Shown: positions 1 through 8,994 of the stretch, piece by piece
Position numbering within the stretch: the stretch's first letter is position 1
Layout: each line of letters begins with the position of its first letter
Assembly (NCBI GenBank): GCA_963819645.1
Contig: CAWFWZ010000004.1
Span: 248,001 to 312,000 of the forward strand
DNA from: CAVVDY01 sp963819645
GTDB lineage: Bacteria > Acidobacteriota > Terriglobia > Terriglobales > Acidobacteriaceae
Direction: 5' to 3'
DNA: 64,000 nucleotides
Notes under the pieces: generated by a model
Told to the model about the DNA's origin: nothing
The model's database searches: none
What the model saw: only the letters and a program-made list of their open reading frames with translations
Program-made: the position numbers and the translations under genes

Positions 1-401
1 GCCCGGTTGCGCTGCAGCGGAAACCCACGGCAGCGTCACCGTGACGCACGATCCGGAGATGGCGGTCTTCGGCGCCGATGTGGTCTACACCGACGTGTGG
101 GCCAGCATGGGTCAGGAGAGCGAAGCGCAGAAGCGCGCAGAAGCTTTCCGTCCTTACCAGGTGAACGCAGCGCTGTTCGACCAGCGCAAAGAAGGACGCT
201 ATCTTCCTGCATTGCCTACCGGCGCATCGCGGCGATGAGGTCACCGACGAAGTGATCGACTCGCCGCAGTCGTTCGTCTTTCAGCAGGCAGAGAACCGGC
301 TGCATGCGCAGAAGGCCATCATGCTGGAACTGATGTCGGAGCAAGCGGCAGAAATGCGTCGCCATACCGTGGCCGAGCAGGTAGCTGAGCTGGCGAGATA
401 G
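1..401 (+). CDS. argF: Ornithine carbamoyltransferase, C-terminal part (cut by window edge, frameshifted)
   Basis: This is the 3' end of an ornithine carbamoyltransferase, which joins carbamoyl phosphate and ornithine to give citrulline and phosphate. Reading from base 2, the segment FGADVVYTDVWASMGQE is the ornithine-binding region of the family. The HCLPAHRGDEVTDEVID block that follows carries the catalytic Cys. The two blocks lie in different frames: one extra base near 203 separates GRY from FLHCLP, and the second frame runs to a TAG at 399-401. The N-terminal carbamoyl-phosphate domain lies outside the window. Carbamate kinase follows about 100 bp downstream on the same strand. The family is clear; whether the role is biosynthetic or catabolic is not. 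Confidence 0.88.
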
Positions 402-435
402 GAAGCTGTAGTCGGGCTCAGTGATGCTCGAGTGC

Positions 436-466
436 CCCACTCATTCCTTCGGTTGGAATGAGTGGG
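436..466. repeat. Perfect 12-bp hairpin between argF and arcC
   Basis: CCCACTCATTCC and its exact reverse complement GGAATGAGTGGG flank a 7-base loop (TTCGGTT). No T-run follows on either strand, so it is not a canonical intrinsic terminator. It could be an intergenic palindromic repeat or an mRNA processing or stabilising structure between the two genes. Confidence 0.7.
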
Positions 467-498
467 ATACCCACGTCCTTACCCGCGGAGAAGGTCGT

Positions 499-1471
499 AT
501 GCCGAAGACTGCGCTGGTCGCGGTGGGCGGAAACTCGCTGATCCGCGCGGGCGAGAAGGGCACCATCGCCGAGCAACTGGCGAATACACGACGCACTGCC
601 GCGGCCATCCGTTGCCCTCATCGAGCTGGGCTATCGGTTGGTGGTCACCCATGGCAACGGGCCGCAGGTCGGCGCGCAGTTGCTGCGCTCCGAGCGCGCC
701 TCGGACGTGACCTACAGCCAGACGCTCGATGTGTGTGGCGCGGCCAGCCAGGGCGAAATCGGATATCTGCTTGCGCAATCATTGAACAACGAGTTTGCCT
801 CTGCCGCGCTCAAGATTCCGGTGGTTTGCGTTGTGACGCAGACCGTGGTGTCGGCCGACGATCCGGCGATGCTTCATCCTTCCAAGCCCATCGGGCCGTT
901 CTACTCGCGAAGCGATGCCGAAGAGAAGCGGCGCACGCTCGGCTGGCAGATCGTGGAAGATGCCGCACGCGGCTATCGTCGCGTGGTTCCCTCGCCCGAG
1001 CCGCTGGAGATTGTCGAACTCGAGCTCATCCGCGATCTGGTCGAGGATGGCGCGCTCGTCGTCTGTACCGGCGGCGGAGGCATTCCGGTGCTGCGCGAAA
1101 ACGGCGCATTGCGCGGCGTCGAAGCGGTGATCGACAAGGACCGCGCTTCGGCCGTGCTGGCTTCGCAACTCGGCGTCGATCTGTTCGCCATCTCCACCGA
1201 TACCGATTACGTCTACCTGAATTACAAGAAGCCGGACCAGTCGCCACTATTGCGCGTGACCGTTTCCGAACTGGAAGAGCATCATCGCGCCGGACACTTC
1301 CCGCCGGGCAACATGGGGCCCAAGGTGGAGTCGGTGTTGAGCTTCCTGCGCAGCGGCGGCAAGGAAGCGGTCATCACGTCGTTCGAGCACCTGGCCGATG
1401 CCGTGAAAGGTTCCGCCGGTACACACATCGTGCCCGATCCGATTCCGCTTTCGACCTATCGAAGAAGTTGA
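499..1471 (+). CDS. arcC: Carbamate kinase (one frameshift)
   Basis: Carbamate kinase interconverts carbamoyl phosphate + ADP and carbamate + ATP. The start MPKTALVAVGGNSLI is the amino-acid-kinase N-terminus. It is followed by VVTHGNGPQVGAQLL, SKPIGPFYS, VVCTGGGGIPV, AVIDKDRASAVLA and PPGNMGPKVES, all carbamate kinase signatures, at about the normal length (~320 aa). Codons from 499 to about 608 are in one frame and those from about 611 to the stop are in another, so a single-base indel lies near 608-611. The gene sits between two carbamoyltransferases and ahead of ornithine aminotransferase, which suggests ATP recovery from carbamoyl phosphate or its local supply. The direction of flux cannot be read from sequence. 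Confidence 0.92.
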
Positions 1472-1480
1472 GGTGTTGAC

Positions 1481-2451
1481 ATGCCGATAGAAGCGCTTGA
1501 ATCTCGCGCCTGCCAGCTTGGGCAATGGCGCGCCGCCACTGCCCCTGAGGCACGTGGTGGAGTCGCAGCAGTTCACCGTTCCTCTGCTGATGGAGCTGTT
1601 CGACCGCGCCCGCCAGATGGAGCGCATCGTCGCCCGCGGCGGCACGCTCGACTACCAGGGACGCATGATGGCCAGCATCTTCTATGAGCCGTCGACGCGC
1701 ACTCGCCTCTGCTTCGAGGCCGCCATGCTGCGCCTCGGCGGACGAGTCATGTCGACCGAGCATGCTCGCGCGTTCTCGTCAGAGATTGAAGGCGAACAGG
1801 TGGAAGACACCATCCGCATCGTGGGCAGCTACTGCGACCTGGTCGTCATCCGCCATCATGAAACTGGTGGCGCCGCGCGCGCGGCCAAGGTCTCGCCCGT
1901 GCCGGTCATCAACGCCGGAGACGGCGATGGCGGCCAGCATCCTACGCAGGCGCTGCTCGACCTGTACACCATCTATCGCGAGCGTCCGCTCGATGGGCTG
2001 AGTATCGCCTTCATCGGCGAACTTGATCGCGGGCGTACCGTGCGGTCACTGGCCTACCTATTGGCGAAGTTCGACCGGGTAAAGATTTTCTTCGTCAGCC
2101 CGCCGGAGTTGCAGATGAAGCCCGACATCCTGCAATATCTCGAGCGCCACGGCGTCCGCTACGAAGTGGAAGCTGAGATCGACAAAGTGGTTGGGCGAGG
2201 TGGATGTCGTGTACCAGACGCGGATTCGCCCACAAAGAGTCGCAGGTCTGAGCGGGCCGCTTCGCTTCGCCATCGATTCGTCGGTGCTGCGCCAGATGCG
2301 CTCGGATGCGATGATCCTGCACCCGCTGCCACGTACCGTCGAACTGGACAAAACCGTGGATGAAGATCCACGCGCAATGTACTTCCGTCAGGCGGCGAAT
2401 GGTTTGTATGTACGAATGGCGCTCCTGACGATGCTGCTGGATGGAAAATGA
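1481..2451 (+). CDS. pyrB: Aspartate carbamoyltransferase catalytic chain (frameshifted)
   Basis: This enzyme makes carbamoyl aspartate, the first committed pyrimidine intermediate. ATCase motifs occur in order: SIFYEPSTRTRLCFEAAMLR (carbamoyl-phosphate loop), EGEQVEDTIRIVGSY, GDGGQHPTQALLDLYTI, HPLPRTVELDKTVDEDPRA and NGLYVRMALL. The DPRA...YFRQAANGLYVRMALL ending separates it from ornithine transcarbamoylase. The ATG at 1481 has a GAGG ribosome site, but the conserved frame is entered about five codons later, so an indel near 1495 is likely; a TTG at 1497 is the alternative start. A second indel lies near 2195. It starts 10 bp after arcC, so the two are probably co-transcribed. No regulatory chain gene is nearby. 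Confidence 0.9.
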
Positions 2452-2454
2452 AAG

Positions 2455-2550
2455 AGTAGTTCGTAAGTAGTGGTTAGCGATTAGTAATTAGTGGTTAGTA
2501 ATTAGCAGTTAGCAGTTAATAATTAGTAGTTAGTAGCAATTACTAATTGG
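2455..2550. repeat. AT-rich short-unit repeat (TTAGTAATTAGTAG-like)
   Basis: About 95 bases are built from degenerate 7-9-base units of the type TTAGTAAT/TAGTGGT/TAGCAGT, in sharp contrast to the surrounding GC-rich DNA. A short echo (TTGCTAATTACTAATTACT) lies just upstream of the next gene at 2819-2840, in the opposite orientation. No coding potential was recognised. Confidence 0.6.
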
Positions 2551-2577
2551 GTGATCGTCACGAGAGTTCATTTCAAG

Positions 2578-2783
2578 GCTTTGTATCAGGGCAGGGCTTC
2601 AGCCGTGCAGAGCCGCGTCTTAAAGGTTTGTCATCACGAGCGAAGCGAGGGATCTGCTCTCGTTTCCCGAACGAATAGGATGGCTTCTGCGTCGTTGTCG
2701 ATTCTCGATGAGAGCGCGCTTTTTGGGCTAGGACACAAGTGCAGGTCCCTCGGCGCCGCTGCGCTTTGTTCGGGATGACACAA
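2578..2783. repeat. Composite of two intergenic palindromic elements
   Basis: The GCTTTGTATCAGGGC end found at the MITE-like element of 59.3 kb occurs at 2578-2592. It is followed by a long imperfect palindrome whose left arm (TTGTCATCACGAGCGAAGCG, from about 2628) and right arm (GGTCCCTCGG...CGGGATGACA, to about 2781) are inverted versions of each other. The same arms recur at 13.6, 20.7 and 32.0 kb and, as single arms, at 45.9, 53.3 and 58.4 kb. It is non-coding. Confidence 0.75.
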
Positions 2784-2863
2784 GGCTGAAGTCGTCTTGC
2801 GGTCACAGCTACAAGGATTTGCTAATTACTAATTACTATTTACTCGCTACTCTTGAGGAAACT

Positions 2864-4069
2864 ATGCCCGTAATCGAACATCTCCGCACCAACGACTACA
2901 TTGAGCTCGAAGAAGCTTTCGGAGCTCACAACTATCATCCGCTCGATGTAGTAATTGAGCGCGCCGAGGGGGTTTGGGTCTACGACGTCGACGGCAACCG
3001 CTATCTCGACTGCCTGGCGTCGTACTCGGCAGTCAACCAGGGACACTGCCATCCCAAGATTCTCGCGACCCTCATCGATCAGGCCAGCAAAGTCACGCTC
3101 ACCTCGCGCGCGTTCCGCAACGACCAGCTTCCGCTGCTCTACAAAGAGCTGCACGATCTGACGGGCTTCGACATGGCGTTGCCCATGAACTCCGGCGCCG
3201 AGGCAGTCGAGACGGCGATCAAGGCCGCGCGCAAGTGGGGATACAAGGTTAAAGGGATTCCCGACGGCAAGGCTGAGATCATCGTTTGCGCCAACAACTT
3301 CCACGGCCGCACCACCACCATCGTCGGCTTCTCAACCGACGAGCAATACCGCGACGGCTTTGGTCCGTTCACTCCCGGGTTCAAGATCATTCCCTTCGGC
3401 GATGTTAAGGCGTTGGCCGAGGCTATCACTCCGAACACTTGCGCGTTCCTTGTCGAACCGATTCAGGGTGAGGCTGGCATCATCATTCCCCCGGCAGGCT
3501 ATCTGCGGCAGGTCGAAGAGCTTTGCCGCGCCAACAACGTGCTGTTCATTGCCGACGAAATCCAGTCCGGCCTGGGTCGCACCGGAAGGCTTTTCGCGCA
3601 TCAGCACGAGGGAGTGCATCCCGACCTGGTCATCGTTGGCAAAGCGCTCGCCGGCGGATTCTACCCGGTGTCGGCGGTGCTGGGCTCGAAAGAAGTACTG
3701 GGCGTCTTCAAGCCGGGCGATCACGGCAGCACCTTTGGCGGCAATCCGCTGGGCTGCGCCGTGGCGCGTACAGCACTGCGCGTTCTCGTCGAAGACAAGC
3801 TAATCGAGCGCTCCGCCGAGCTCGGCTCCTACTTCCTCGAGCAGCTGCGCGCGATCAGCAGCCCGCACGTGCGCGCGATGCGCGGCAAAGGATTATGGAT
3901 TGGTATTGAGCTCAACACGCCGGCGCGACCGTTTTGCGAGAAGCTGAAACAAGCCGGCGTGCTCTGCAAGGAGACCCACGAGAAGGTCATCCGCGTCGCG
4001 CCTCCGCTGACCATCACGCGCGAGGAGATCGACTGGGCCATGGAGCGCATCGCAAGCTGCCTCTGCTAG
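2864..4069 (+). CDS. rocD: Ornithine--oxo-acid aminotransferase (class III PLP aminotransferase)
   Basis: A class III PLP aminotransferase that probably converts ornithine + 2-oxoglutarate to glutamate semialdehyde + glutamate. The 401-aa frame is intact. Motifs include VYDVDGNRYLDCLASYSAVN, MNSGAEAVETAIKAARKWG (PLP phosphate region), NNFHGRT, VEPIQGEAGI, FIADEIQSGLGRTG (Asp that holds the PLP ring nitrogen), VIVGKALAGGFYP (Schiff-base Lys) and GDHGSTFGGNPLGCAVA. The start at 2864 follows a GAGGA site about 5 bases away; an upstream in-frame start at 2819 lies inside the AT-rich repeat and is unlikely. Acetylornithine aminotransferase is the main alternative, but YSAVNQGHCHPKI favours ornithine aminotransferase. 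The context with argF and arcC supports ornithine degradation. Confidence 0.9.
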   Translation: MPVIEHLRTNDYIELEEAFGAHNYHPLDVVIERAEGVWVYDVDGNRYLDCLASYSAVNQGHCHPKILATLIDQASKVTLTSRAFRNDQLPLLYKELHDLTGFDMALPMNSGAEAVETAIKAARKWGYKVKGIPDGKAEIIVCANNFHGRTTTIVGFSTDEQYRDGFGPFTPGFKIIPFGDVKALAEAITPNTCAFLVEPIQGEAGIIIPPAGYLRQVEELCRANNVLFIADEIQSGLGRTGRLFAHQHEGVHPDLVIVGKALAGGFYPVSAVLGSKEVLGVFKPGDHGSTFGGNPLGCAVARTALRVLVEDKLIERSAELGSYFLEQLRAISSPHVRAMRGKGLWIGIELNTPARPFCEKLKQAGVLCKETHEKVIRVAPPLTITREEIDWAMERIASCLC

Positions 4070-4295
4070 CTGGGATTCTCGCACTGGAAGGGCATGGCTT
4101 CAGTCATGCCCAGAAAGGAAGCTTACGAAATTGGCTTCAGCCCCGGGGCCGCGGTGGGCTAAAGCCACACTCCAGGACGCCGTTTCGCCGTGCTTAAGCG
4201 TGGCGCTCCGACCGTAAGGACTTTCTTTGCAGGATCAAAAGCGGCCATCATCTTCAGTGAACCACGTCCGGTTTTGCTAATTGCTAATTACTGTC
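4070..4295. repeat. Intergenic region with small palindromes
   Basis: No gene was recognised. A hairpin GGGCATGGCTTCAGTCATGCCC lies at about 4090-4111, a diverged copy of the GGGCACGACTTCAGTCGTGCCC stem seen near 53.3, 58.4 and 59.3 kb. More GGCTAAAGCC-type palindromes and a short TTGCTAATTGCTAATTACTG run (about 4275-4295) fill the rest. Confidence 0.55.
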
Positions 4296-5186
4296 TTACT
4301 GCTTCCCCGCCGTCCCTGGCCCATTCTCAGCCACCACCTCGCCAGGGTTTTGCAGCAACTGCAGCGCCTGAGCGGTAGTGATGTTTGACGGCACTGGGCG
4401 GAAGTCGCTCATGGTCTCGTTCGAGTCGATGGTCAGATTTTTGATCATGAGAATCTTGCCATTGAACTGTAATCTCTCCTGAGTCTCTTCCCACTTGCCT
4501 TGGCCGACATCGGCCTGGTGAATAATGAACTTCCCGCCTTTGAACAAGCGGCCCAGGATGCCCCATCCAAAATCCACGTCCTTGAAAAGTTCGCCGTTAA
4601 TCTCCGCGATGCGTCCAGCCGTCTGATCGATGACCATGTTGCCGTCCATGCCCTCCAGCACGCGGGTTTCATGGGTCGGCGCACTCCAGCCTGGTTTGGC
4701 CTTGAACGCGAGCTGAACCATCTCATGACCGTTTGCGCCTTTGGTCACGCCAGTCACGGTGTAGTTGAAAGCATCGGGCAGGCTCCGCATCAACGTGATG
4801 GAGCGTTGATCGTCTTCGCCATTGGACTGCCGCTTCTTGCGGCGAGCCTCATTGTCGTAAGCAAAGCTCTTCAACTTCTGGTCGGCCTCCGCCTGCTCTT
4901 CCGGTGTCAGCGGCTTGCCGTTCTTCGCAATTGTTCGGTTCAACCCACCATCGGGAGTCTCGATGGCTTCGGTCGTGATCGAGTGGTCCTTGTACTGCGT
5001 GTGATCCTTGTACATGAAGAACGGCGCCTTGGTCGGACCTGTAGCGGCAATTTCGTTCTGCGTCGCGTGGCGAACGAGAGCGACGGGATCAATGCTGTTC
5101 TGCGGCTGTGCGAATCCGACTTCGCAGCAACAAAGCAATCCGGTCAGAAACAAACTGGCAGTAAGGGCTCGCATATCGACATTCAA
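4296..5186 (-). CDS. Secreted protein of unknown function
   Basis: A 296-aa protein with an apparent signal peptide: basic start MNVDMRALTA, hydrophobic core SLFLTGLLCCCEVGFA, then a likely cleavage before QPQNS. The mature part is hydrophilic, with a lysine- and arginine-rich stretch (YDNEARRKKRQSNGEDDQR) and a C-terminal half rich in beta-type sequence (FKAKPGWSAPTHETRVLEGM, GELFKDVDFGWGILGRLFKG). I do not recognise a named domain; the build resembles the acidobacterial secreted hypothetical proteins often found near such genes. A start four codons later (MRALTAS) is equally plausible. It converges with rocD. Confidence 0.7.
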   Translation of the reverse strand: MNVDMRALTASLFLTGLLCCCEVGFAQPQNSIDPVALVRHATQNEIAATGPTKAPFFMYKDHTQYKDHSITTEAIETPDGGLNRTIAKNGKPLTPEEQAEADQKLKSFAYDNEARRKKRQSNGEDDQRSITLMRSLPDAFNYTVTGVTKGANGHEMVQLAFKAKPGWSAPTHETRVLEGMDGNMVIDQTAGRIAEINGELFKDVDFGWGILGRLFKGGKFIIHQADVGQGKWEETQERLQFNGKILMIKNLTIDSNETMSDFRPVPSNITTAQALQLLQNPGEVVAENGPGTAGKQ

Positions 5187-5478
5187 AATAGTGTCTCTTC
5201 TACTCCACTAATGTTAGACGGCCAAAAAGTACTCGGCAGTTGCTTTTTTTGCAAATCGGGCAGGTGCAAGCACCGCCGCTAGGGGGTAGAAGCAGCCGTT
5301 TCTTCGGGGTGGAAGCACGAGCCTTCAGGCGGGTGAAAAGACACCCAAAATTGGGACGGCTTTAGCCGGTGCGGAGCCTCCACGTTCCAAGGTTAAAGCC
5401 CGTCGAGAATGCTGGATACTGCTCACTGGCCTGAAGGCCGGAGCTTCCACCTGCCTTTCCGACAACTGACAACTTTCC
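5187..5478. repeat. Intergenic region with palindromic fragments
   Basis: No gene was recognised. The stretch 5300-5460 consists of short inverted units (GGGTGGAAGCACGAGCCTTCAGGCGGGTG, GACGGCTTTAGCCGGTGCGG, CTGGCCTGAAGGCCGGAGCTTCC) and ends in a GACAACTGACAACT repeat, both types that recur through the window. Confidence 0.5.
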
Positions 5479-6462
5479 TCAAGGTCTGGTATCCGGCACC
5501 GTGATGGCGCGAAACATGTGCGGCAGCGCTTCAGCAACAATCATGGCAAATACGATGAGCCCTCCGCCAAGTGCCTGCCTTGCCGACATCGCCTCTTTCA
5601 ACCAGAAAACGCTGAGCAGCGCAGCCACCACCGGCTCGAGTGAAAAGAGAATGGCTGCCTCAGTTGGCCCCAGCCGGGTTTGCGCCGTGGCCTGCGCCCA
5701 GAAGGCGAACACAGTCGAGAACAGCGCGAGGTAAAGCGTGGCCACGACCGCGTGCCAGTTGGTCAGGCCTCCAGCAGCTTGGGCCGATTCTGTTCCGAGC
5801 CGCCCGGCGAGCGCGATGCCGGCGGAGATGATTCCGCAAGTGATGACCTGTGAGCTGGCCAGCAGCCACGCATCCGACTTGCGCGTGAAGTTGCCCATCA
5901 GCACGATGTGTACGGCGCATAGGAAGGCGCACCCCAGCGTCTCGACGTCACCGCGGTTCCAACCCGACAGCCAACCACCCGGCAGATGCACCAGCAGGTA
6001 AAGTCCGTAGGTCGCAATCACAGCGCCTAGCAGCGATGTAAGCTTCACCCGCTGCCCAATCGCGACCGCGATCAGCGGCGTGAACAACACATACAGCCCA
6101 GTGATGAAGCCGGACTTCGCGGTCGCGGTGAAGCGCATGCCATCGGTCTGCAGCCAGAACAGCGTGGCCAGCACGATACCCAGCCAGATGCCGTCAACTA
6201 CACCGCGACGCCGGATGGGAATGCCCTTGGCGCGCACAATGATCGCCATCAAGCCGCCGGCGATAACGAACCGCATGCTCATCAGCACGCCGACGGACAT
6301 GCCGCCACTCAGCGCGATGCGCGTCGCCGGAAAACCGCCTCCCCAGATGGTTGCCGTGATGGCAATGATCAGGACGGCGTTGCGGTGGGATATCTCAGCG
6401 GTTTTAGGCTGTCGGGAAGTCAAGAAAAAATCACCGAATCGCGGATCACCACGGATGTACAC
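5479..6462 (-). CDS. EamA/DMT-family permease
   Basis: An integral membrane protein of the drug/metabolite transporter superfamily. It shows about ten hydrophobic helices arranged as two EamA repeats: from HRNAVLIIAITATIWGGGFP to the first-half end near GLYLLVHLPGGW, then LGCAFLCAVHIVLMGNF onward. The second repeat holds the typical LFSTVFAFWAQATAQ...LGPTEAAILFSLEPVVAALL segment. The substrate cannot be inferred. The ATG at 6462 lies inside an ATCCGTG-type intergenic repeat, so the real start may be the TTG at 6423 (LTSRQPKTAEISHRN). It is downstream of thrS on the same strand, separated by that repeat. Confidence 0.88.
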   Translation of the reverse strand: MYIRGDPRFGDFFLTSRQPKTAEISHRNAVLIIAITATIWGGGFPATRIALSGGMSVGVLMSMRFVIAGGLMAIIVRAKGIPIRRRGVVDGIWLGIVLATLFWLQTDGMRFTATAKSGFITGLYVLFTPLIAVAIGQRVKLTSLLGAVIATYGLYLLVHLPGGWLSGWNRGDVETLGCAFLCAVHIVLMGNFTRKSDAWLLASSQVITCGIISAGIALAGRLGTESAQAAGGLTNWHAVVATLYLALFSTVFAFWAQATAQTRLGPTEAAILFSLEPVVAALLSVFWLKEAMSARQALGGGLIVFAMIVAEALPHMFRAITVPDTRP

Positions 6463-6565
6463 GGATCAGATCAGGAATAACAAAGGTGGGAGGCATATCC
6501 CCCGCCTGCACGGCCGAATTGATTCTCCTTAGATCCGTGAGAATCCGTGCAGATCCGTGGCTAAA
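6446..6565. repeat. ATCCGTG inverted repeat cluster between thrS and the EamA gene
   Basis: Copies of CACGGAT (about 6449-6469) face several copies of ATCCGTG (about 6532-6560), giving an imperfect inverted repeat about 110 bp long. It overlaps the 5' end of the annotated EamA gene. A structural or transposon-derived intergenic repeat is likely; no T-run follows that would make it a clean terminator. Confidence 0.55.
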
Positions 6566-6574
6566 GTTTTGGTC

Positions 6575-8620
6575 CTACAGCGTAGGACTCTTGTCCTGGA
6601 TTAGCTTCTTCACTCGCACGATGAATTCGCCGATCGGCACCGAGCCCTCCGCCTTTTCCTGGCCGCGCACGCGCACGTTCACCTGCATCGCGTCCATCTC
6701 CTTGTCGCCGACGACGAGTTGGAACGGCACCTTCTGCATTGCATGTTCGCGAATCTTGGCATTCATCTTTTCGTTTCGATTGTCGACATGCACGCGCACG
6801 CCTTCGGCTTTGAGCTTCTCGCCGATTTCGTTCGCATAGGCGTGATGCTTTTCGCCGATCGGGATGATCGCCACCTGTACCGGTGACAGCCACACCGGAA
6901 ACGCTCCTGCGTAGTGCTCGATCAGCACGCCGAAGAAGCGCTCGACCGAGCCATAGAGCGCCCGGTGCACCATCAACGGCTGATGCCGCTTGCCGTCTTC
7001 GCCGACGTACTCCAGCTCGAAGCGCTCCGGCAGCGTGAAGTCGAACTGCACGGTCGAGAGTTGCCACAGCCGTCCAATGGCATCGACCAGCTTGATGTCG
7101 ATCTTCGGCCCGTAAAACGCTGCTTCGCCAGGGATGGTCTTGTACGGAATCTCGCGCCGGCTCAGTGCCTGTTCCAGCGAACGCTGCGCCATCTCCCACT
7201 GGTCGGGCCGGCCTGCGTAGGTCTTCTGATCGTTGGGGTCCCACGTCGAAAGCTCAACCTGAAACTGATCGAAGCCGTAGGTCTTCAGCACGGCCAGCGC
7301 GAAGTCGATGCAGCCGACAACTTCGTCTTCAATCTGCTCTGGCGTGCAGAAGATGTGCGCGTCATCCTGCGTGAAGCCGCGCACGCGCAACAGTCCGTGC
7401 ATCACGCCCGAGCGCTCATAGCGATACACCGTGCCGAGTTCGCCCAGCCGCACCGGCAGGTCGCGATACGACTTCAGCGAGTCGCGATAGATCAGGATGT
7501 GGAACGGACAGTTCATCGGCTTCATGCGATATTCCGCATCGTCCAGCTCCATCGGCGTGAACATGTTCTGCGCGTAATAGCCAGCGTGTCCGCTGGTCTT
7601 CCACAAGTCGGTCCGCGCCACGTGCGGCGTAAACACCAGCGAATAGCCGCGCCGCAGGTACTCGTCGCGCATCCAGTCTTCCATCTCTTTGCGGATGAGC
7701 CCGCCCTTGGGATGCCAGAAAATCAGCCCCGGCCCGGCCAGCTCCTGAATGGAGAACAGGTCAAGCTGCTTGCCCAGCACGCGATGGTCGCGCTTCTTCG
7801 CCTCCTCCAGCTTGTGCAGATAGTCGTCGAGGTCCTTCTTGGAGAAGAACGACGTACCGTAGATGCGCTGCAGCTGCGGATTCTTCTCGTCGCCCAGCCA
7901 GTACGCGCCGGCGATGTTCAGCAGCTTGAACGCCTTGATGCGGCCGGTCGAAGGAATGTGCGGCCCGCGACAGAAGTCGGTGAACTTGCCGGTCTTGTAA
8001 ATCGAGATCTTCTCGTCGGGCGTGGTGAACTGCTCGATGAAGTGACACTTCATGAAGTCGCCTTCCGACTTGAAGCGCTCCAGCCCTTCCTGGCGTGGCA
8101 GAAACTCGCGCGCGTAGGGCAGGTCCTGTTTCGCCAGCTCCTGCATCTTCTTCTCGATGGCTTCCAGGTCTTCGGGCGTGAACGGCTTCTCGCGATAGAA
8201 GTCGTAGAAGAAGCCGCTCTCCGTCGCCGGACCATGTCCGAGCTTGGTCTCGGGGAACAGCTCAAGCACTGCCGCTGCCATCAGGTGGGCGGACGAGTGG
8301 CGATAAACTTCCAGCGCTTCGGGATCACGCTCGGTCAGGATGCGCAGCTCGGCATCGTTCTCCAGCGGACGCGCCAGATCGACCAAGCGGGCATCGTTGG
8401 CGGTAGGCTCCGCGCTCGTCGCCGCAGCAGCCGCTGAAGCATCGGCCCCGGGCTTGCTGCCATTCCCGCTTCCGTTGGACGACATTGGTTTCACCTGTGC
8501 CACAAGCGCCGCATCGGCAAGCCGTGGGCTGATGCTCTTGGCAATGTCGAGCGCGGAGGTCCCGCGCGGAACATCTTTCACGCTGCCGTCGGGCAGCTTT
8601 ACATGAATCGTTTCAGACAT
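6575..8620 (-). CDS. thrS: Threonine--tRNA ligase
   Basis: Cytoplasmic ThrRS charges tRNA-Thr. The 681-aa frame is intact. Domains in order: TGS (residues ~1-46), a Ser/Gly/Ala/Pro-rich linker (~47-80), the editing domain with HSSAHLMAAAV (~108), then the class II catalytic core with MKPMNCPFHILIY (Zn-binding Cys) and RYERSGVMHGLLRVRGFTQD (motif 2). Motif 3 is in PLMVHRALYGSVERFFGVLIEHYAGAFP, and the anticodon-binding domain is C-terminal (from WLSPVQVAIIPIG). The low-complexity linker between TGS and the editing domain is longer than in model ThrRS proteins. No T-box-like leader could be recognised in the short upstream gap. Confidence 0.97.
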   Translation of the reverse strand: MSETIHVKLPDGSVKDVPRGTSALDIAKSISPRLADAALVAQVKPMSSNGSGNGSKPGADASAAAAATSAEPTANDARLVDLARPLENDAELRILTERDPEALEVYRHSSAHLMAAAVLELFPETKLGHGPATESGFFYDFYREKPFTPEDLEAIEKKMQELAKQDLPYAREFLPRQEGLERFKSEGDFMKCHFIEQFTTPDEKISIYKTGKFTDFCRGPHIPSTGRIKAFKLLNIAGAYWLGDEKNPQLQRIYGTSFFSKKDLDDYLHKLEEAKKRDHRVLGKQLDLFSIQELAGPGLIFWHPKGGLIRKEMEDWMRDEYLRRGYSLVFTPHVARTDLWKTSGHAGYYAQNMFTPMELDDAEYRMKPMNCPFHILIYRDSLKSYRDLPVRLGELGTVYRYERSGVMHGLLRVRGFTQDDAHIFCTPEQIEDEVVGCIDFALAVLKTYGFDQFQVELSTWDPNDQKTYAGRPDQWEMAQRSLEQALSRREIPYKTIPGEAAFYGPKIDIKLVDAIGRLWQLSTVQFDFTLPERFELEYVGEDGKRHQPLMVHRALYGSVERFFGVLIEHYAGAFPVWLSPVQVAIIPIGEKHHAYANEIGEKLKAEGVRVHVDNRNEKMNAKIREHAMQKVPFQLVVGDKEMDAMQVNVRVRGQEKAEGSVPIGEFIVRVKKLIQDKSPTL

Positions 8621-8670
8621 AAGGGCCTTACCTTTTCGGGTGCTTCTTCGATGCTAGTAATGATAACGAT

Positions 8671-8907
8671 TTAGCTTTCAGCGCGCCGCGCTGAGCCCGT
8701 CTGGCCGCTTGCAAGTCGCTGGGCATTACGCAGTGAGCGCAGTAGGTATGCTGTTTCCGCAAGGCTGCTCCATTCGTCCGCCGGAACTATGGCCACGTCC
8801 TTCGCACCTCGACGACGGATGATCACAACTTCTTGATCATCGCAGACTCGGTCGAGCAGGGGGTTCAGCCGCTTTTGCAATTCTTCCTCAGAGATTTCTA
8901 TGGCCAT
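8671..8907 (-). CDS. Phd/YefM-family antitoxin, apparently orphan
   Basis: A 78-aa protein with the Phd/YefM pattern: an N-terminal DNA-binding half (EISEEELQKRLNPLLDRVCDDQEVVIIRRRGAKDVAIVPADEW) and the C-terminal toxin-wrapping segment SLAETAYLLRSLRNAQRLASG, close to the YefM ETxYLLxSPxNAxRL motif. In this family the antitoxin normally precedes a RelE/YoeB-type toxin. Only about 50 bp separate its stop from thrS, too short for a toxin gene, and none is visible upstream. It is therefore probably an orphan antitoxin or regulator. Confidence 0.85.
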   Translation of the reverse strand: MAIEISEEELQKRLNPLLDRVCDDQEVVIIRRRGAKDVAIVPADEWSSLAETAYLLRSLRNAQRLASGQTGSARRAES

Positions 8908-8994
8908 ATGCAGCTCTCAATTCTATGCACATCGATAAAGTACTTCGGCGGTGAACTTGCTATTCACTGATTCTTCGACGGGAGAGTGAGCGCC

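Noticed and set aside
436..466. Intrinsic terminator between argF and arcC
   Set aside because: The stem is strong, but no T-run follows on either strand. It is listed as a hairpin repeat instead.
4500..5282. A 260-codon plus-strand frame opposite the secreted protein gene
   Set aside because: The minus-strand frame has a signal peptide and a better composition. The plus-strand frame has neither domain nor ribosome site.
6914..8437. A 507-codon open frame antisense to thrS
   Set aside because: It is an antisense shadow of a complete ThrRS gene and has no domain character.
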